DNA from: Rosenbergiella epipactidis
Lineage (GTDB): Bacteria > Pseudomonadota > Gammaproteobacteria > Enterobacterales > Enterobacteriaceae
DNA length: 64,000 nt
Reading direction: 5' to 3'
NCBI RefSeq assembly: GCF_018494055.1
Contig: NZ_JABBFQ010000001.1
Location: 62,001 to 126,000 of the forward strand
Of the stretch, positions 8,832 through 17,266 are shown one piece after another (the stretch's first letter is position 1; every line of letters starts with the position of its first letter). Under the pieces are notes generated by a model. That model was given only the letters and a program-made list of their open reading frames with translations. It was not told the DNA's origin and ran no database searches. A program made the position numbers and the translations under genes.

Positions 8832-9881
8832 TTACCACTGAGTCGCTTGCATATCAATTACAAAGCGGTATTTTACATCGCCTTTCAGCATGCGTTCGAA
8901 GGCGGTTTCGATCTCCTCGCCTTGTAGCAATTCGATATCCGACGTAATCGAATGCTGCCCACAGAAATCAAGCATCTCTTGAGTCTCTTTGATACTGCCG
9001 ATCGACGATCCGCTGATACTCAGGCGTCGAAATACCATTGGAGTGATTTGCGGCGAAGGGTGCGAGGTTTCCGGTATACCGACTAACACTAAGTGGCCAT
9101 TCGTTTTCAGTGCCGCGAGGTAAGGGGTTAAGTCGTGGGCCGCCGCGACGCAGTCGATAATGATATCGAGCGAGGCTTGGCTTGCCGCCATCTGTTCGCT
9201 TTGGGTAGAGACCACAACCTGCTTAGCTCCTAGGCGATAAGCATCCGCGCCTTTTTGGGGTGAGGTCGTGAACAAGGTGACTTCGGCACCCAATGCACTG
9301 GCTAACTTCACCGCCATATGGCCCAAGCCACCCAGGCCGACAACCCCCACGCGATCACCCGCTTTAACGTTGAAGTGGCGCAGCGGTGACCATACCGTCA
9401 CTCCGGCACACAATAGCGGGGCAACACCGGCCAGCGGTAAGCTATCGGGAACTGACACCACAAAGTTCTGATCGACGATAATATTCTGCGCATAACCGCC
9501 CGTGGTACTCTGACCGGTGTAGCGATCAATTCCGTTGTAGGTGGCGGTAAAGCCTTGCTCGCAATATTGCTCTTCCTGCATCTGACAGAAGTGGCACTCG
9601 CGGCATGAATCGACCATCACGCCAACGCCGACGATCTGGTTACGATGGAAGCGAGTCACACCGGCCCCGACCTCGACCACTCTGCCGACAATCTCATGGC
9701 CGGGAACGAGGGTATAGCGACTCACTGCCCACTCATTACGTGCCATATGCAGATCGGAATGGCAGACGCCGCAATACAGGACTTCAATGTTGACATCCTG
9801 ATCCTGTAGCGATCGCAGCGTGATCGGTGCTGAGACGAGGGGGGCGTTGGCATCATGGGCCACTAAAGCAGTAATTTTCAT
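8832..9881 (-). CDS. Zinc-dependent NAD(P)-linked alcohol/aldehyde dehydrogenase (YahK/CAD-like)
   Basis: Medium-chain dehydrogenase/reductase of 349 residues, the same length as E. coli YahK, a broad aldehyde reductase of the cinnamyl-alcohol-dehydrogenase group. The catalytic zinc site YCGVCHSDLH (Cys37) and GHEIVGRV, the structural zinc cysteines (CRECHFCQMQEEQYC) and the cofactor loop GVVGLGGLGHMAVK are all present; the C-terminal RMLKGDVKYRFVIDM matches YahK closely. It is divergent from an HxlR regulator across a 109-bp spacer with a palindrome, so that regulator probably controls it. The substrate is unknown. Confidence 0.88.
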   Translation of the reverse strand: MKITALVAHDANAPLVSAPITLRSLQDQDVNIEVLYCGVCHSDLHMARNEWAVSRYTLVPGHEIVGRVVEVGAGVTRFHRNQIVGVGVMVDSCRECHFCQMQEEQYCEQGFTATYNGIDRYTGQSTTGGYAQNIIVDQNFVVSVPDSLPLAGVAPLLCAGVTVWSPLRHFNVKAGDRVGVVGLGGLGHMAVKLASALGAEVTLFTTSPQKGADAYRLGAKQVVVSTQSEQMAASQASLDIIIDCVAAAHDLTPYLAALKTNGHLVLVGIPETSHPSPQITPMVFRRLSISGSSIGSIKETQEMLDFCGQHSITSDIELLQGEEIETAFERMLKGDVKYRFVIDMQATQW

Positions 9882-9953
9882 GTTTCCTCACGGTAATGAC
9901 TTGGTCTGAGTGCGGGGCAGGACTATAGTGAAGAACAGTCTATTTGGATAGTA

Positions 9954-9969
9954 GTTACCATTTGGTAAC
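9954..9969. promoter_or_regulatory. Candidate HxlR operator palindrome
   Basis: GTTACCA-TT-TGGTAAC, a perfect 7-bp dyad, lies 21 bases before the hxlR-type start and about 72 bases before the divergent dehydrogenase start. HxlR-family proteins bind short palindromes in such divergent spacers, so it is the natural operator candidate. It sits upstream of a TATAGT -10-like hexamer (9929-9924) on the dehydrogenase side. Confidence 0.55.
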
Positions 9970-9990
9970 CATAAAGTTAAGGAGCGAAAG

Positions 9991-10380
9991 ATGCCCGATT
10001 GGGTCGAGGGGAAACTCTATTTTTATGCCGATTCGCCCGCGCGGCGCATCATGGATCTCTTCTCAGTGAAATGGAGTTCGATGGTCCTGCATGCGCTATA
10101 TCACTGGCCCGAGGGGCGTGCCCGTACGGGAGAACTGCAACGCAGCTTACAGGGCATCTCAAAAAAGATGCTGTTTCAAACACTTAAGGAGTTGGAATCA
10201 CGCGGTTTGATCGCACGACATGTCTACGATGTTGTCCCGCCGAAAGTCGATTATCGGTTGACCCCTTTAGGTCGTACCTTCGCCGAACCGATTGAGACCC
10301 TGTATCAATGGGGGCTGGAAAATCAAGCAGCGTTAGATGAAATGGACGCGTTGTATCAAGGTGCGGCGGGCGAAGTGTGA
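9991..10380 (+). CDS. HxlR-family winged-helix transcriptional regulator
   Basis: A 129-residue MarR-like DNA-binding protein of the HxlR/YodB family. The helix-turn-helix and wing are visible in GELQRSLQGISKKMLFQTLKELESRGLI followed by YDVVPPKVDYRLTPLGRTF, the hallmark of the family. It contains no cysteine at all, so the thiol-based sensing of YodB/HypR-type members cannot apply; it would have to respond to a ligand. The ATG follows an AAGGAG site. Divergent orientation to the alcohol dehydrogenase suggests it regulates that gene and itself. Confidence 0.88.
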   Translation: MPDWVEGKLYFYADSPARRIMDLFSVKWSSMVLHALYHWPEGRARTGELQRSLQGISKKMLFQTLKELESRGLIARHVYDVVPPKVDYRLTPLGRTFAEPIETLYQWGLENQAALDEMDALYQGAAGEV

Positions 10381-10500
10381 TGCATGGCAATACCTGCTAA
10401 AGCGAGGAGGCACTGCCTAACCCTTTAATCGCACTCTCGATAACGTCAGGTGGGTCAAGGTTGACTATAGTATCTTTATTGACACAAGTTGGGAGGTATT

Positions 10501-11181
10501 ATGGCTATTGTGGCAAGCAATCAAACGATCTTAATTATTGGCGCCTCACGGGGGATTGGACTGGGATTAGTCGAGCAATTTTCCGCACAAGGTTGGCAAG
10601 TGACCGCAACCTACCGCGGTACACCCGTGAACAATAGCTCGGCACAGTGGTTGGCGCTGGATATTACTGACCCGGCCAGCCAGCAACAGTTTATCGAACA
10701 GATAGCTGACCAACGTTTCGCGGCCATCGTGATCAATGCGGGGGTATTTGGCCCGGCTGAACAACGTGTCGATCTTGCGAGCGATGCGCAGTTACATCAA
10801 CTGTTCCTGACCAATAGTTTTGCCCCCGTACGCTTGGCGCAGCGTTTACTCCCTTATCTTGTCCCGCAGAGCGGCGTACTGGCCTTCACCAGTTCACAAA
10901 TGGCGAGCTTAACGGAAAACCCCACTGCCGAAATGTCACTTTATGCTGCCAGCAAGGCTGCCCTGAATATGCTCGTGCGTGCGCTACACCCTGCAGCGCA
11001 GCAAGCGGGTATCACTTTATTATCGTTACATCCCGGTTGGGTGCAGACCGATATGGGCGGTGATCACGCCCCAGTCTCGGTTGAACAAAGTAGCAGCGGA
11101 TTAAAACAGGTGATTATAACGGCGGCGAGTCAAGGCGGTCATCATTACCTCGATTATCAAGGACAGACGCTCGACTGGTAA
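10501..11181 (+). CDS. Short-chain dehydrogenase/reductase (C-factor/CsgA-like)
   Basis: A 226-residue classical-type SDR oxidoreductase. The N-terminal NAD(P) loop GASRGIG (14-20), NAG (79-81), serine in FTSSQ (131/132) and YAASK (Tyr148, Lys152) are in place. The ATG at 10501 has a GGGAGG site; four extra codons upstream are not supported. Sequence style resembles the C-factor group. It follows the HxlR gene by 120 bp in the same direction and may share its regulation, though a separate promoter is possible. The substrate is unknown. Confidence 0.82.
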   Translation: MAIVASNQTILIIGASRGIGLGLVEQFSAQGWQVTATYRGTPVNNSSAQWLALDITDPASQQQFIEQIADQRFAAIVINAGVFGPAEQRVDLASDAQLHQLFLTNSFAPVRLAQRLLPYLVPQSGVLAFTSSQMASLTENPTAEMSLYAASKAALNMLVRALHPAAQQAGITLLSLHPGWVQTDMGGDHAPVSVEQSSSGLKQVIITAASQGGHHYLDYQGQTLDW

Positions 11182-11204
11182 CCACCTGTCGGTGGGAGAT
11201 CACT

Positions 11205-11237
11205 CAGCCTTAACCCAAAGCAGTGGGGTTAAGGCTG
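11205..11237. terminator. Bidirectional hairpin between convergent SDR and cytochrome genes
   Basis: A 12-bp perfect stem, CAGCCTTAACCC (11205-11216) and GGGTTAAGGCTG (11226-11237), with a 9-base loop, 23 bases after the SDR stop and 10 bases after the cytochrome stop. No T tract follows on either strand, so termination efficiency is uncertain. Confidence 0.55.
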
Positions 11238-11247
11238 ACAGCGTTAG

Positions 11248-12504
11248 TTAGGGTTTAGCGAGCTGTTCGCGGACCTCTTTGACCTGTTCGGCGGTCACCG
11301 CACCAGCCTGATTACTCCAGCCTTGGCGGATAAAAGTCGCTAACGCCGCAACCTGCGGATCGGTCAGGCGTTGCGCAAACCCAGGCATTTTCAGTGCCGA
11401 AGCCGATTTCGCCGTCGAAGGCAATTGCGCACCTGCAAGAATGATATGAATCAGACCAGTGGGGTTCTCGGCGTTAACGATTGACGCTTGATCCAGCGCA
11501 GGGAAGGCATGGGGAGCACCTTTGCCATCGACGACGTGACAGGCATTACAGTTATCAAGATACAAGGTTTCACCCGCAGTGAGATTTTTCGCCGCGGTTA
11601 ACTTGTCTGCAGTGCGCTGCACCGCCTGTGGATTACCGGTATCGATCGTCGGGTTCCCACCCAAAGCTTTAAGGTAGGCTGCAATGGCTTGCGCATCCTC
11701 ATCCGTTAGGTATGCGGTACTGTGTGCCACCACGGAGGTCATCTCTCCCGCTACCCCAGCCTGACGATTACGACCGGTTTGCAGATAGTCGACGATATCT
11801 TGTTGCGACCAGCGGGCGATGCCACGCAGTGAGGGCACGGCCCATCCATTCAGCTCTCCACCAGAAATAAAGCTTTGTTCGCCACTCTTCATACTCTTCT
11901 CATTCATAGCAAGGCCACGAGGCGAGTGACAACTGCCGCAGTGACCCAAGCTTTCCACGATATACGCACCGCGATTAATCTGCTGGCTAGCCCCTTGTAA
12001 TGGAGTGAAGGGTTGGTCATCGACGAAGGCCCAGTTCCAAAGTGCAAGGCCCCAACGTTGGTTAAAGGGAAACGGTAACGCGGTAGTGGGAGGCTGTTGC
12101 GAGCTAGGTTTTACCCCTTGCATAAAATAGTGATACAGGGCGCTGATATCCTGGTCGCTAATCTTAGCGTAGTCCGGATAAGGCATAGCAGGATAGAGAT
12201 GACGACCATCCGGTAATATCCCTTTGCGCACCGCATCGGCAAATTGCTGCTCGGTAAAGTTACCGATACCGTGCTCCTTATCGGGAGTAATATTGGTTGA
12301 ATAAATCGTCCCTAGCGGTGAGCTGATTGCTAAGCCTCCCGCGTAATCGTCCTTTCCTGAAACGGTATGGCAGGCCATACAGTCCCCTAACCGCGCCAAG
12401 TATTCACCCTGCTGAATGAGAGTAGGGGAAGCCGATTCCGCCGAAGCAGAGACACTACTGAACAGGCTGGAACAGAGTGCTAAGGCAAGTAAAGTATATT
12501 TCAT
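11248..12504 (-). CDS. Triheme cytochrome c subunit of membrane gluconate/ketogluconate-type dehydrogenase
   Basis: A 418-residue periplasmic cytochrome with a Sec signal (cleavage near SASA21) and three CxxCH heme sites at Cys42-His46, Cys189-His193 and Cys319-His323. This is the standard architecture of the cytochrome subunit of gluconate 2-dehydrogenase, 2-keto-D-gluconate dehydrogenase and related alcohol/sorbitol dehydrogenases, which pass electrons from the flavoprotein to ubiquinone. It begins 4 bases after the flavoprotein stop, so translation is coupled. Which sugar acid is used cannot be decided from this subunit. Confidence 0.9.
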   Translation of the reverse strand: MKYTLLALALCSSLFSSVSASAESASPTLIQQGEYLARLGDCMACHTVSGKDDYAGGLAISSPLGTIYSTNITPDKEHGIGNFTEQQFADAVRKGILPDGRHLYPAMPYPDYAKISDQDISALYHYFMQGVKPSSQQPPTTALPFPFNQRWGLALWNWAFVDDQPFTPLQGASQQINRGAYIVESLGHCGSCHSPRGLAMNEKSMKSGEQSFISGGELNGWAVPSLRGIARWSQQDIVDYLQTGRNRQAGVAGEMTSVVAHSTAYLTDEDAQAIAAYLKALGGNPTIDTGNPQAVQRTADKLTAAKNLTAGETLYLDNCNACHVVDGKGAPHAFPALDQASIVNAENPTGLIHIILAGAQLPSTAKSASALKMPGFAQRLTDPQVAALATFIRQGWSNQAGAVTAEQVKEVREQLAKP

Positions 12505-12508
12505 TCGC

Positions 12509-14278
12509 TTACGCCTCTACCAAAGGGCCAGGATTGGATAAATAGTGATCTTTAATCGCTTGTGCAGCCATTAAGGTGATCGCGCCAATGGTGTCGGTAG
12601 GGTTAGCTTGGAAATTCTGTGGGAAAGCGTTCCCCCCTGGCACAAACACGTTATGCACATCCCAACTTTGTAGGTAGCGGTTTAATGCGGAAGTGTTAGG
12701 GTTATCGCCCATCACTGCGCCACCGACATTATGGGTTGAGACATATTTGGTCAGATCAAAATTGGCGTCCATAGGTAGAAAACTCATGCTAAAGCTGTCG
12801 GGATTCAACTCGTTAACCAGATTACCGACGATCCCTTTTAGGTACTGCTGTAACAATAATTCATTTCGCTTCCAATTAAACGTCATGCGTAGCAGGGGTT
12901 GCCCATACTTATCCGTATAGGTCGGATCGAGATCCAGATAACTGTCGCGGTATGCCATACAGGTGGTAGTAATACTGACTTTCATCGAGTGGCCGTACCA
13001 AGTTTCTAACCCCTCTTTCCAGCCGGATCCCCACTTGGGCGTATCTTTGGGTAGCGCGGCGCTAATAGGTGTCCCCGTCGCTTGTGAGCTATGAATTTTT
13101 GCCCCACCGATAAAACCTAAGCTCGGGCCGTCAACATTACCGGGTGAGATATCGTTAAACATCTGACCGGTAGGTCCTGCTGCGACAAATGGATTAAAGT
13201 TTTTATCTTTAAAAAACAGCGTAGCACCCCCGTTACTTAGAAACGCATAGTTACGGCCCACCACGCCTTCTTCGGTGATCGGGTTATAGGGCTTGCCGAT
13301 CCCTGATAGCAACATTAATCGAACGTTGTAATATTGGAAGCTACTGAGAATGACGATTTTGGCTGGCTGGAAACACTCATTACCCTCGGCATCGTAATAG
13401 ATTACGCCTTTCGCGCTCTTTTTATCGTCATGCAAGACCACGCGCGTCACTTCGGCATTCACCTCATAGGAAAAGTTATCCATACGCTTTAAGGCATCCA
13501 TAACGGCAGTTTGCGGCGAGGCTTTCGAATAGTTTAAGCAGGGATATTTAGAGCAATACCCACAATAGTTACAGGGTGTAATCGTATTGCCATAGGGATT
13601 GGTCCAAGCCCGTGACGCGGCGGCGGAAGGGTTAGGGAAAGGGTGGTAACCGAGTTTTTTGGCTGCAGCGGAGAACATCACATTATTTAAGGTGTCCTCC
13701 AAGGCAGGTAAGGGATAAGGATGAGAACGAGGACCTTCAAACGGGTCGCCCCCCGGCTGGATCACCCCCTTTAAGTTACCGGTGTTACCCGATAAGCCGC
13801 AAATCCGCTCAAACTTATCGTAGTAAGGCTCGATCTCTTGCCAACTAAAAGGGAAATCCATAATCCGCATATCTTCTTGCAGGATACCGGGTTTGTAGGC
13901 TTGGTCGGCATAGGTTTTTAGTTTGAGGTCGGTAGGGGTCGGGCGGATCAAGACTCCCGTCCAGTGCATACCGGATCCGCCGACGCCTCCCCCGGGGACA
14001 AAGGCTCCCCATTTACGCGTTGGCACGGCGGTGTCTTGCAGTCCATAACGGACGGTGACCGCTGACTCGGCAGGCGTGGTCATCACTTTATTCCGCACTG
14101 CATAAGCGTACTCATCAGCGGGTTTAGGATAGGCGAACTCATCGTAATCGCGATCGGGGCCTTTTTCCAATGCGCGAACGCTCAGCCCTGCTTGCGCCAG
14201 TTCAATACTCATCAGGGACCCTGCCCAACCCAGTCCACAGACCACGACATCAACTGCTTGTTTTGTGACGTTTGGCAT
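12509..14278 (-). CDS. FAD-dependent GMC-type dehydrogenase large subunit (gluconate 2-dehydrogenase/ketogluconate dehydrogenase-like)
   Basis: A 589-residue catalytic flavoprotein of the GMC oxidoreductase superfamily. It shows the N-terminal FAD loop GLGWAG (15-20), the GGGVGGSGMHW segment, four closely spaced cysteines at 236, 239, 242 and 247 that in this dehydrogenase family hold an iron-sulfur cluster relaying electrons to the cytochrome, and the C-terminal catalytic pair His516 (STHNVGG) and Asn559 (ANPTDTIG). It has no signal peptide and is presumably carried out with the Tat-tagged gamma subunit. GGGGAG precedes the ATG. Oxidation of D-gluconate or 2-ketogluconate is the likely role. 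Confidence 0.9.
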   Translation of the reverse strand: MPNVTKQAVDVVVCGLGWAGSLMSIELAQAGLSVRALEKGPDRDYDEFAYPKPADEYAYAVRNKVMTTPAESAVTVRYGLQDTAVPTRKWGAFVPGGGVGGSGMHWTGVLIRPTPTDLKLKTYADQAYKPGILQEDMRIMDFPFSWQEIEPYYDKFERICGLSGNTGNLKGVIQPGGDPFEGPRSHPYPLPALEDTLNNVMFSAAAKKLGYHPFPNPSAAASRAWTNPYGNTITPCNYCGYCSKYPCLNYSKASPQTAVMDALKRMDNFSYEVNAEVTRVVLHDDKKSAKGVIYYDAEGNECFQPAKIVILSSFQYYNVRLMLLSGIGKPYNPITEEGVVGRNYAFLSNGGATLFFKDKNFNPFVAAGPTGQMFNDISPGNVDGPSLGFIGGAKIHSSQATGTPISAALPKDTPKWGSGWKEGLETWYGHSMKVSITTTCMAYRDSYLDLDPTYTDKYGQPLLRMTFNWKRNELLLQQYLKGIVGNLVNELNPDSFSMSFLPMDANFDLTKYVSTHNVGGAVMGDNPNTSALNRYLQSWDVHNVFVPGGNAFPQNFQANPTDTIGAITLMAAQAIKDHYLSNPGPLVEA

Positions 14279-14295
14279 CTCTTAATACTCCCCGC

Positions 14296-15027
14296 TTATG
14301 CTTGCACGCTTTGGATACTGACTGGGCCTAAAGGGTATTGCACATTATGTTGCTTAACCCACTCGAGATAGCTGGCGCGCGCGCCGGGAAAGCCAATCGC
14401 GATCCATGCTTTCATCCCTTTATTTCCGCCATACATCGGATCGGCGAGATAGCCGTGCTTAGTATCGTTAAGCAGTTGGCTAAAGAACTGAGCGGCGGTA
14501 AGCGAAGCGCTATCTTGGCGCTGTGCGAAGGGTATTACTCCTTTCTCTGCCAACGTCAGTACCTGCTGTTGCTCGGTATGAGGCAGTTGCACAAAACTTT
14601 TACTGTGTTGCTGCTGGCACCATTGTTCGATCGCTGCAATCCCTACTTGGTAGATTTGCTGAGGATAACAGGGGATCTGATAGCCCAAGCTCGCAGGGAG
14701 GTTGGCGGGAAAGGGGCCTTGCATATAGATTTCTTTGCCAAAATGGGGGTCATGCAGCTGTTGGTCGATAAAGATAGGCACATTCGTTTCTAAGGCACCA
14801 GGAGCTTTACCTTGCCCTCCCGCCGGGATCAGCCGATCGGTTGCCGCAAGAATAAATTGCCATTCCTCGGCGGTGAAAAAATGCGGTTGATAAGTGCTTA
14901 GATCAGGGGCCGCGAGCTCTGCGGCCTCGGCTGCAGTAAGCCCTTTGAGGACCAATTCGGTTAACGGCAGGGCCATCAACGACGCTAATAGGAACTTTCT
15001 CCTACTGGTGGGTTTCTGTAACAACAT
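14296..15027 (-). CDS. Tat-exported gamma subunit of gluconate/ketogluconate-type dehydrogenase
   Basis: Small subunit (gluconate 2-dehydrogenase subunit 3 family), 243 residues from ATG 15027. A textbook twin-arginine signal, SRRKFLLAS (residues 8-16), precedes a hydrophobic stretch; this subunit exports the folded flavoprotein by hitch-hiking. The conserved AEEWQFILAATDRLIP and the GMKAWIAIGFPGARA end match the family. A GTG five codons upstream (15042) is an alternative start, and neither has a good ribosome-binding site. It is the first gene of the gamma-FAD-cytochrome operon. A promoter with a lac-operator-like sequence covers its start. Confidence 0.87.
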   Translation of the reverse strand: MLLQKPTSRRKFLLASLMALPLTELVLKGLTAAEAAELAAPDLSTYQPHFFTAEEWQFILAATDRLIPAGGQGKAPGALETNVPIFIDQQLHDPHFGKEIYMQGPFPANLPASLGYQIPCYPQQIYQVGIAAIEQWCQQQHSKSFVQLPHTEQQQVLTLAEKGVIPFAQRQDSASLTAAQFFSQLLNDTKHGYLADPMYGGNKGMKAWIAIGFPGARASYLEWVKQHNVQYPLGPVSIQSVQA

Positions 15028-15028
15028 C

Positions 15029-15062
15029 GTTATCACGCTCACAATTGATAGTAAAAATTATA
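15029..15062 (-). promoter_or_regulatory. Promoter of the membrane dehydrogenase operon with lac-operator-like site
   Basis: On the minus strand, a consensus -10 TATAAT (15062-15057) is followed after 10 bases by AATTGTGAGCGTGATAAC (15046-15029). This equals the E. coli lac O1 core AATTGTGAGCGGATAAC with one inserted T. The predicted +1 near 15050 puts the operator over the initial transcribed region, as in lac. The -35 is weak. A LacI/GalR-family repressor is a reasonable guess. Confidence 0.5.
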
Positions 15063-15285
15063 TTTTTTGTATCCATATTGTAATCCATATGATTAACAAG
15101 GTCATTAGTTTAACATTTCTTATACATTCTATCGGTGCAAGAACCTTTACCAGACAGTGAAAGTGTGAACAGAACCTGAGGTGAGTGCACTATATAGGGA
15201 TCGGCTCGAGTCCCCGTGGGGATGAGTAGCAGGAAAGGGCGGTTATCTTATTAGGAAAAGTGATGATAATTGGCAAGATAAGGGT

Positions 15286-15312
15286 AATACCCACCCGGCT
15301 GGGCAGGTATTT
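15286..15312 (-). terminator. Possible terminator after yceB
   Basis: AATACC/GGTATT outer stem continued by a CCC/GGG inner stem with two wobble pairs and an AGCC loop, 8 bases after the yceB stop. No T run, so low certainty. The rest of 15063-15285 holds AT-rich DNA, a TCCCC/GGGGA palindrome near 15211 and no gene. Confidence 0.35.
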
Positions 15313-15319
15313 ATCGCGG

Positions 15320-15880
15320 TTAAGGGGCGAGAGGGATCACTATCTCCCCCGGTTTCACCTCAATACCCGTCGCATATTTCTTAGCGAGCGATTCGGCTTT
15401 AGAACGATCGCTGCTTAATACCCATGCCGGTTGTTGGCTGAAGTATTCACGCAAAGAGGTTGCCAATATCGGTTTAAGACCGTCAACGATACCTTGGACT
15501 TTTTGCGGCTGAGCCTGCGCATCGAGGATGGTGAGATCGTGCAGGTAGACCGCACCTTGCTCACGATTGAAGACTGGTACTGCGCTCATTTTTAGCTGGA
15601 GATCGGCATTTTGTTTGCCAAATAGCGAAGCAAAATCAACCGTGGCGTGCCCTGATAGCACCACTTGGTTCGCCGCAGCGCGACCTATTTCAGCGTGCAA
15701 GGTATCTAGGGTGATATGCGCATTGGCTAATCCATTGATACCAATATCTTTGTCAAACGCTGCATGCTTGCTTAGGCTCTGGTTAATTTCCTGTTCACTT
15801 AGCGTATAGGATGCCAAGTGATCACAGCCAGCTAACACTAGGCTGCAACAGAACACCATAAGGGTAAGACACTTACGCAT
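15320..15880 (-). CDS. yceB: YceB family lipoprotein (DUF1439)
   Basis: A 186-residue predicted lipoprotein with lipobox LAGC (Cys19); the mature domain belongs to the DUF1439 tubular lipid-binding-like fold family. E. coli YceB has the same length. No function is established. It lies 12 bases downstream of grxB in the same direction, so the two probably form an operon, while in E. coli it follows pyrC. Here the whole oxidoreductase block 8832-15027 intervenes. Confidence 0.92.
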   Translation of the reverse strand: MRKCLTLMVFCCSLVLAGCDHLASYTLSEQEINQSLSKHAAFDKDIGINGLANAHITLDTLHAEIGRAAANQVVLSGHATVDFASLFGKQNADLQLKMSAVPVFNREQGAVYLHDLTILDAQAQPQKVQGIVDGLKPILATSLREYFSQQPAWVLSSDRSKAESLAKKYATGIEVKPGEIVIPLAP

Positions 15881-15892
15881 GGCAATCCACCT

Positions 15893-16540
15893 CTACTGGG
15901 CTAAATCGGATAATAGGGGAACCCCGGATTGAGTCGAAAGCGAATCCCGCAGGGCGGCGACGGGCGCAGGCCAGTCAATCTCTTTGACCAAGGTCAAGTT
16001 ACGCAGTAACGGAAAGAGATGAATATCATCGTAGGAAAGCGTGCCGTTGACCGCGTGCGGCGACTGGATAATCTCGACCAAGCGCGTTAAATCATGATTA
16101 ATTTTTGCAACGAAATCGGCGCGTTGTTCGCGTAAGGGGCCGAAGTCGCCAATATAAGCCTGTTTTTTTGCCGAGTAGTAGTCGCGGGCAGAGGAGGTGG
16201 TGAACTCCGCAAAGTCGGTAGTTGGCATAATAGGCAACAGCAGTTTATTGATATAAGTCCCGACCTCGGTGAGCCACTGAGCCAATTTTTCAGAGGTCGC
16301 ACTGGATAGGCGAGGCGTCGATGAGAGCGACTCGATATAGTTGACGATGTCCAAGCTTTCGCCCATCGCACTATTATCGTCTTTTACCAAAATAGGTAAC
16401 ATCTTTTTCCCAATCAGCTTATTGGGCGTCTCTTCATCATCATTTAATAAGAATGAGACTTCAACCGGTTGCTGATCTAAACCGAAAATCATCCGCGCTT
16501 TCACACAGAACGGGCAGTGGTCATAAACATAAAGATGCAT
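15893..16540 (-). CDS. grxB: Glutaredoxin 2
   Basis: Atypical GST-like glutaredoxin of 215 residues, as in E. coli, reducing protein and glutathione mixed disulfides in the cytosol. The N-terminal thioredoxin-fold domain contains the redox pair Cys9-Pro-Phe-Cys12, and the all-helical C-terminal domain ends with the conserved HLFPLLRNLTLV segment. The ATG at 16540 follows AGGA and fits family length; a longer frame to 16612 is unsupported. It is divergent from rimJ. Confidence 0.95.
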   Translation of the reverse strand: MHLYVYDHCPFCVKARMIFGLDQQPVEVSFLLNDDEETPNKLIGKKMLPILVKDDNSAMGESLDIVNYIESLSSTPRLSSATSEKLAQWLTEVGTYINKLLLPIMPTTDFAEFTTSSARDYYSAKKQAYIGDFGPLREQRADFVAKINHDLTRLVEIIQSPHAVNGTLSYDDIHLFPLLRNLTLVKEIDWPAPVAALRDSLSTQSGVPLLSDLAQ

Positions 16541-16693
16541 AGTCAGTCCTATTCTTAAGGGAATCAATCTTCTAGTGACAATAATTGTACGCCAGACGGT
16601 GGGTTCTGCCAAACAGCGAAATGAGGCATGTCACTTTACTCGTTACGATAATTAGCAAATAATCAGCGCAAAGTGGGTTTCCTTGGAGACATT

Positions 16694-17266
16694 ATGTTTG
16701 GCTATCGTTCATCTAGCCCGAGAATATCACTGAATTCTTCCTCGATGCATATCAGAACCGTCGCAGAACGCGACAGTTGGTTATTGACCGATTATTATCA
16801 AGAAAATCGCGACTTCTTAGTACCGTGGGAACCGTTGCGCGACGAAAATTACTTCCAGCATCATGGCTGGGAAGCGCGTCTTCAGGTGATGGGGATGCAA
16901 CAAAAGCAGGGCGAAGCTTTTTACTTTTTATTAATGGATCCTCACCAGCAACAGGTATGGGGCGTCGCCAATTTTAGCCAGGTGATCCGCGGCTGTTTTC
17001 AGGCCTGTTATCTCGGCTATTCACTCGCCGCCTCGCAGCAAGGCAAGGGACTAATGTTTGAGGGCTTGTCCACCATCATTCCCTATCTGCAAAAACAGCA
17101 GCAACTCCATCGGATTATGGCTAACTATATGCCTCGTAACCAGCGTAGTGGGGCACTGTTACAGCGGTTAGGTTTCGAAAAAGAGGGATATGCCCGCGAT
17201 TATCTTAAGATTAACGGACGATGGGAAGATCATATTCTCACGGCGTTGATCACCCCAACTGGCTAA
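16694..17266 (+). CDS. rimJ: Ribosomal protein S5 N-alanine acetyltransferase RimJ
   Basis: GNAT acetyltransferase of 190 residues that acetylates the N-terminal alanine of S5. The FGYRS start, [11 protein letters not shown], the acetyl-CoA loop [13 protein letters not shown] (the usual Q/RxxGxG/A pattern) and [23 protein letters not shown] are conserved. ATG 16694 with a GGAG site is preferred over an in-frame start at 16673. E. coli has yceH and mviM between rimJ and mviN and mdtH beside rimJ; all are absent here, so murJ follows directly. Confidence 0.94.
   Translation: MFGYRSSSPRISLNSSSMHIRTVAERDSWLLTDYYQENRDFLVPWEPLRDENYFQHHGWEARLQVMGMQQKQGEAFYFLLMDPHQQQVWGVANFSQVIRGCFQACYLGYSLAASQQGKGLMFEGLSTIIPYLQKQQQLHRIMANYMPRNQRSGALLQRLGFEKEGYARDYLKINGRWEDHILTALITPTG

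Noticed and set aside
14338-14793. 151-codon plus-strand ORF opposite the gamma subunit gene
   Set aside because: Overlaps the conserved Tat-signal protein frame; no ribosome-binding site.
15024-15046. CRP site at the dehydrogenase promoter (TGTGA half-site)
   Set aside because: Only the left half TGTGA is good; the right half TAACG matches TCACA poorly. The lac-operator-like reading explains more bases.
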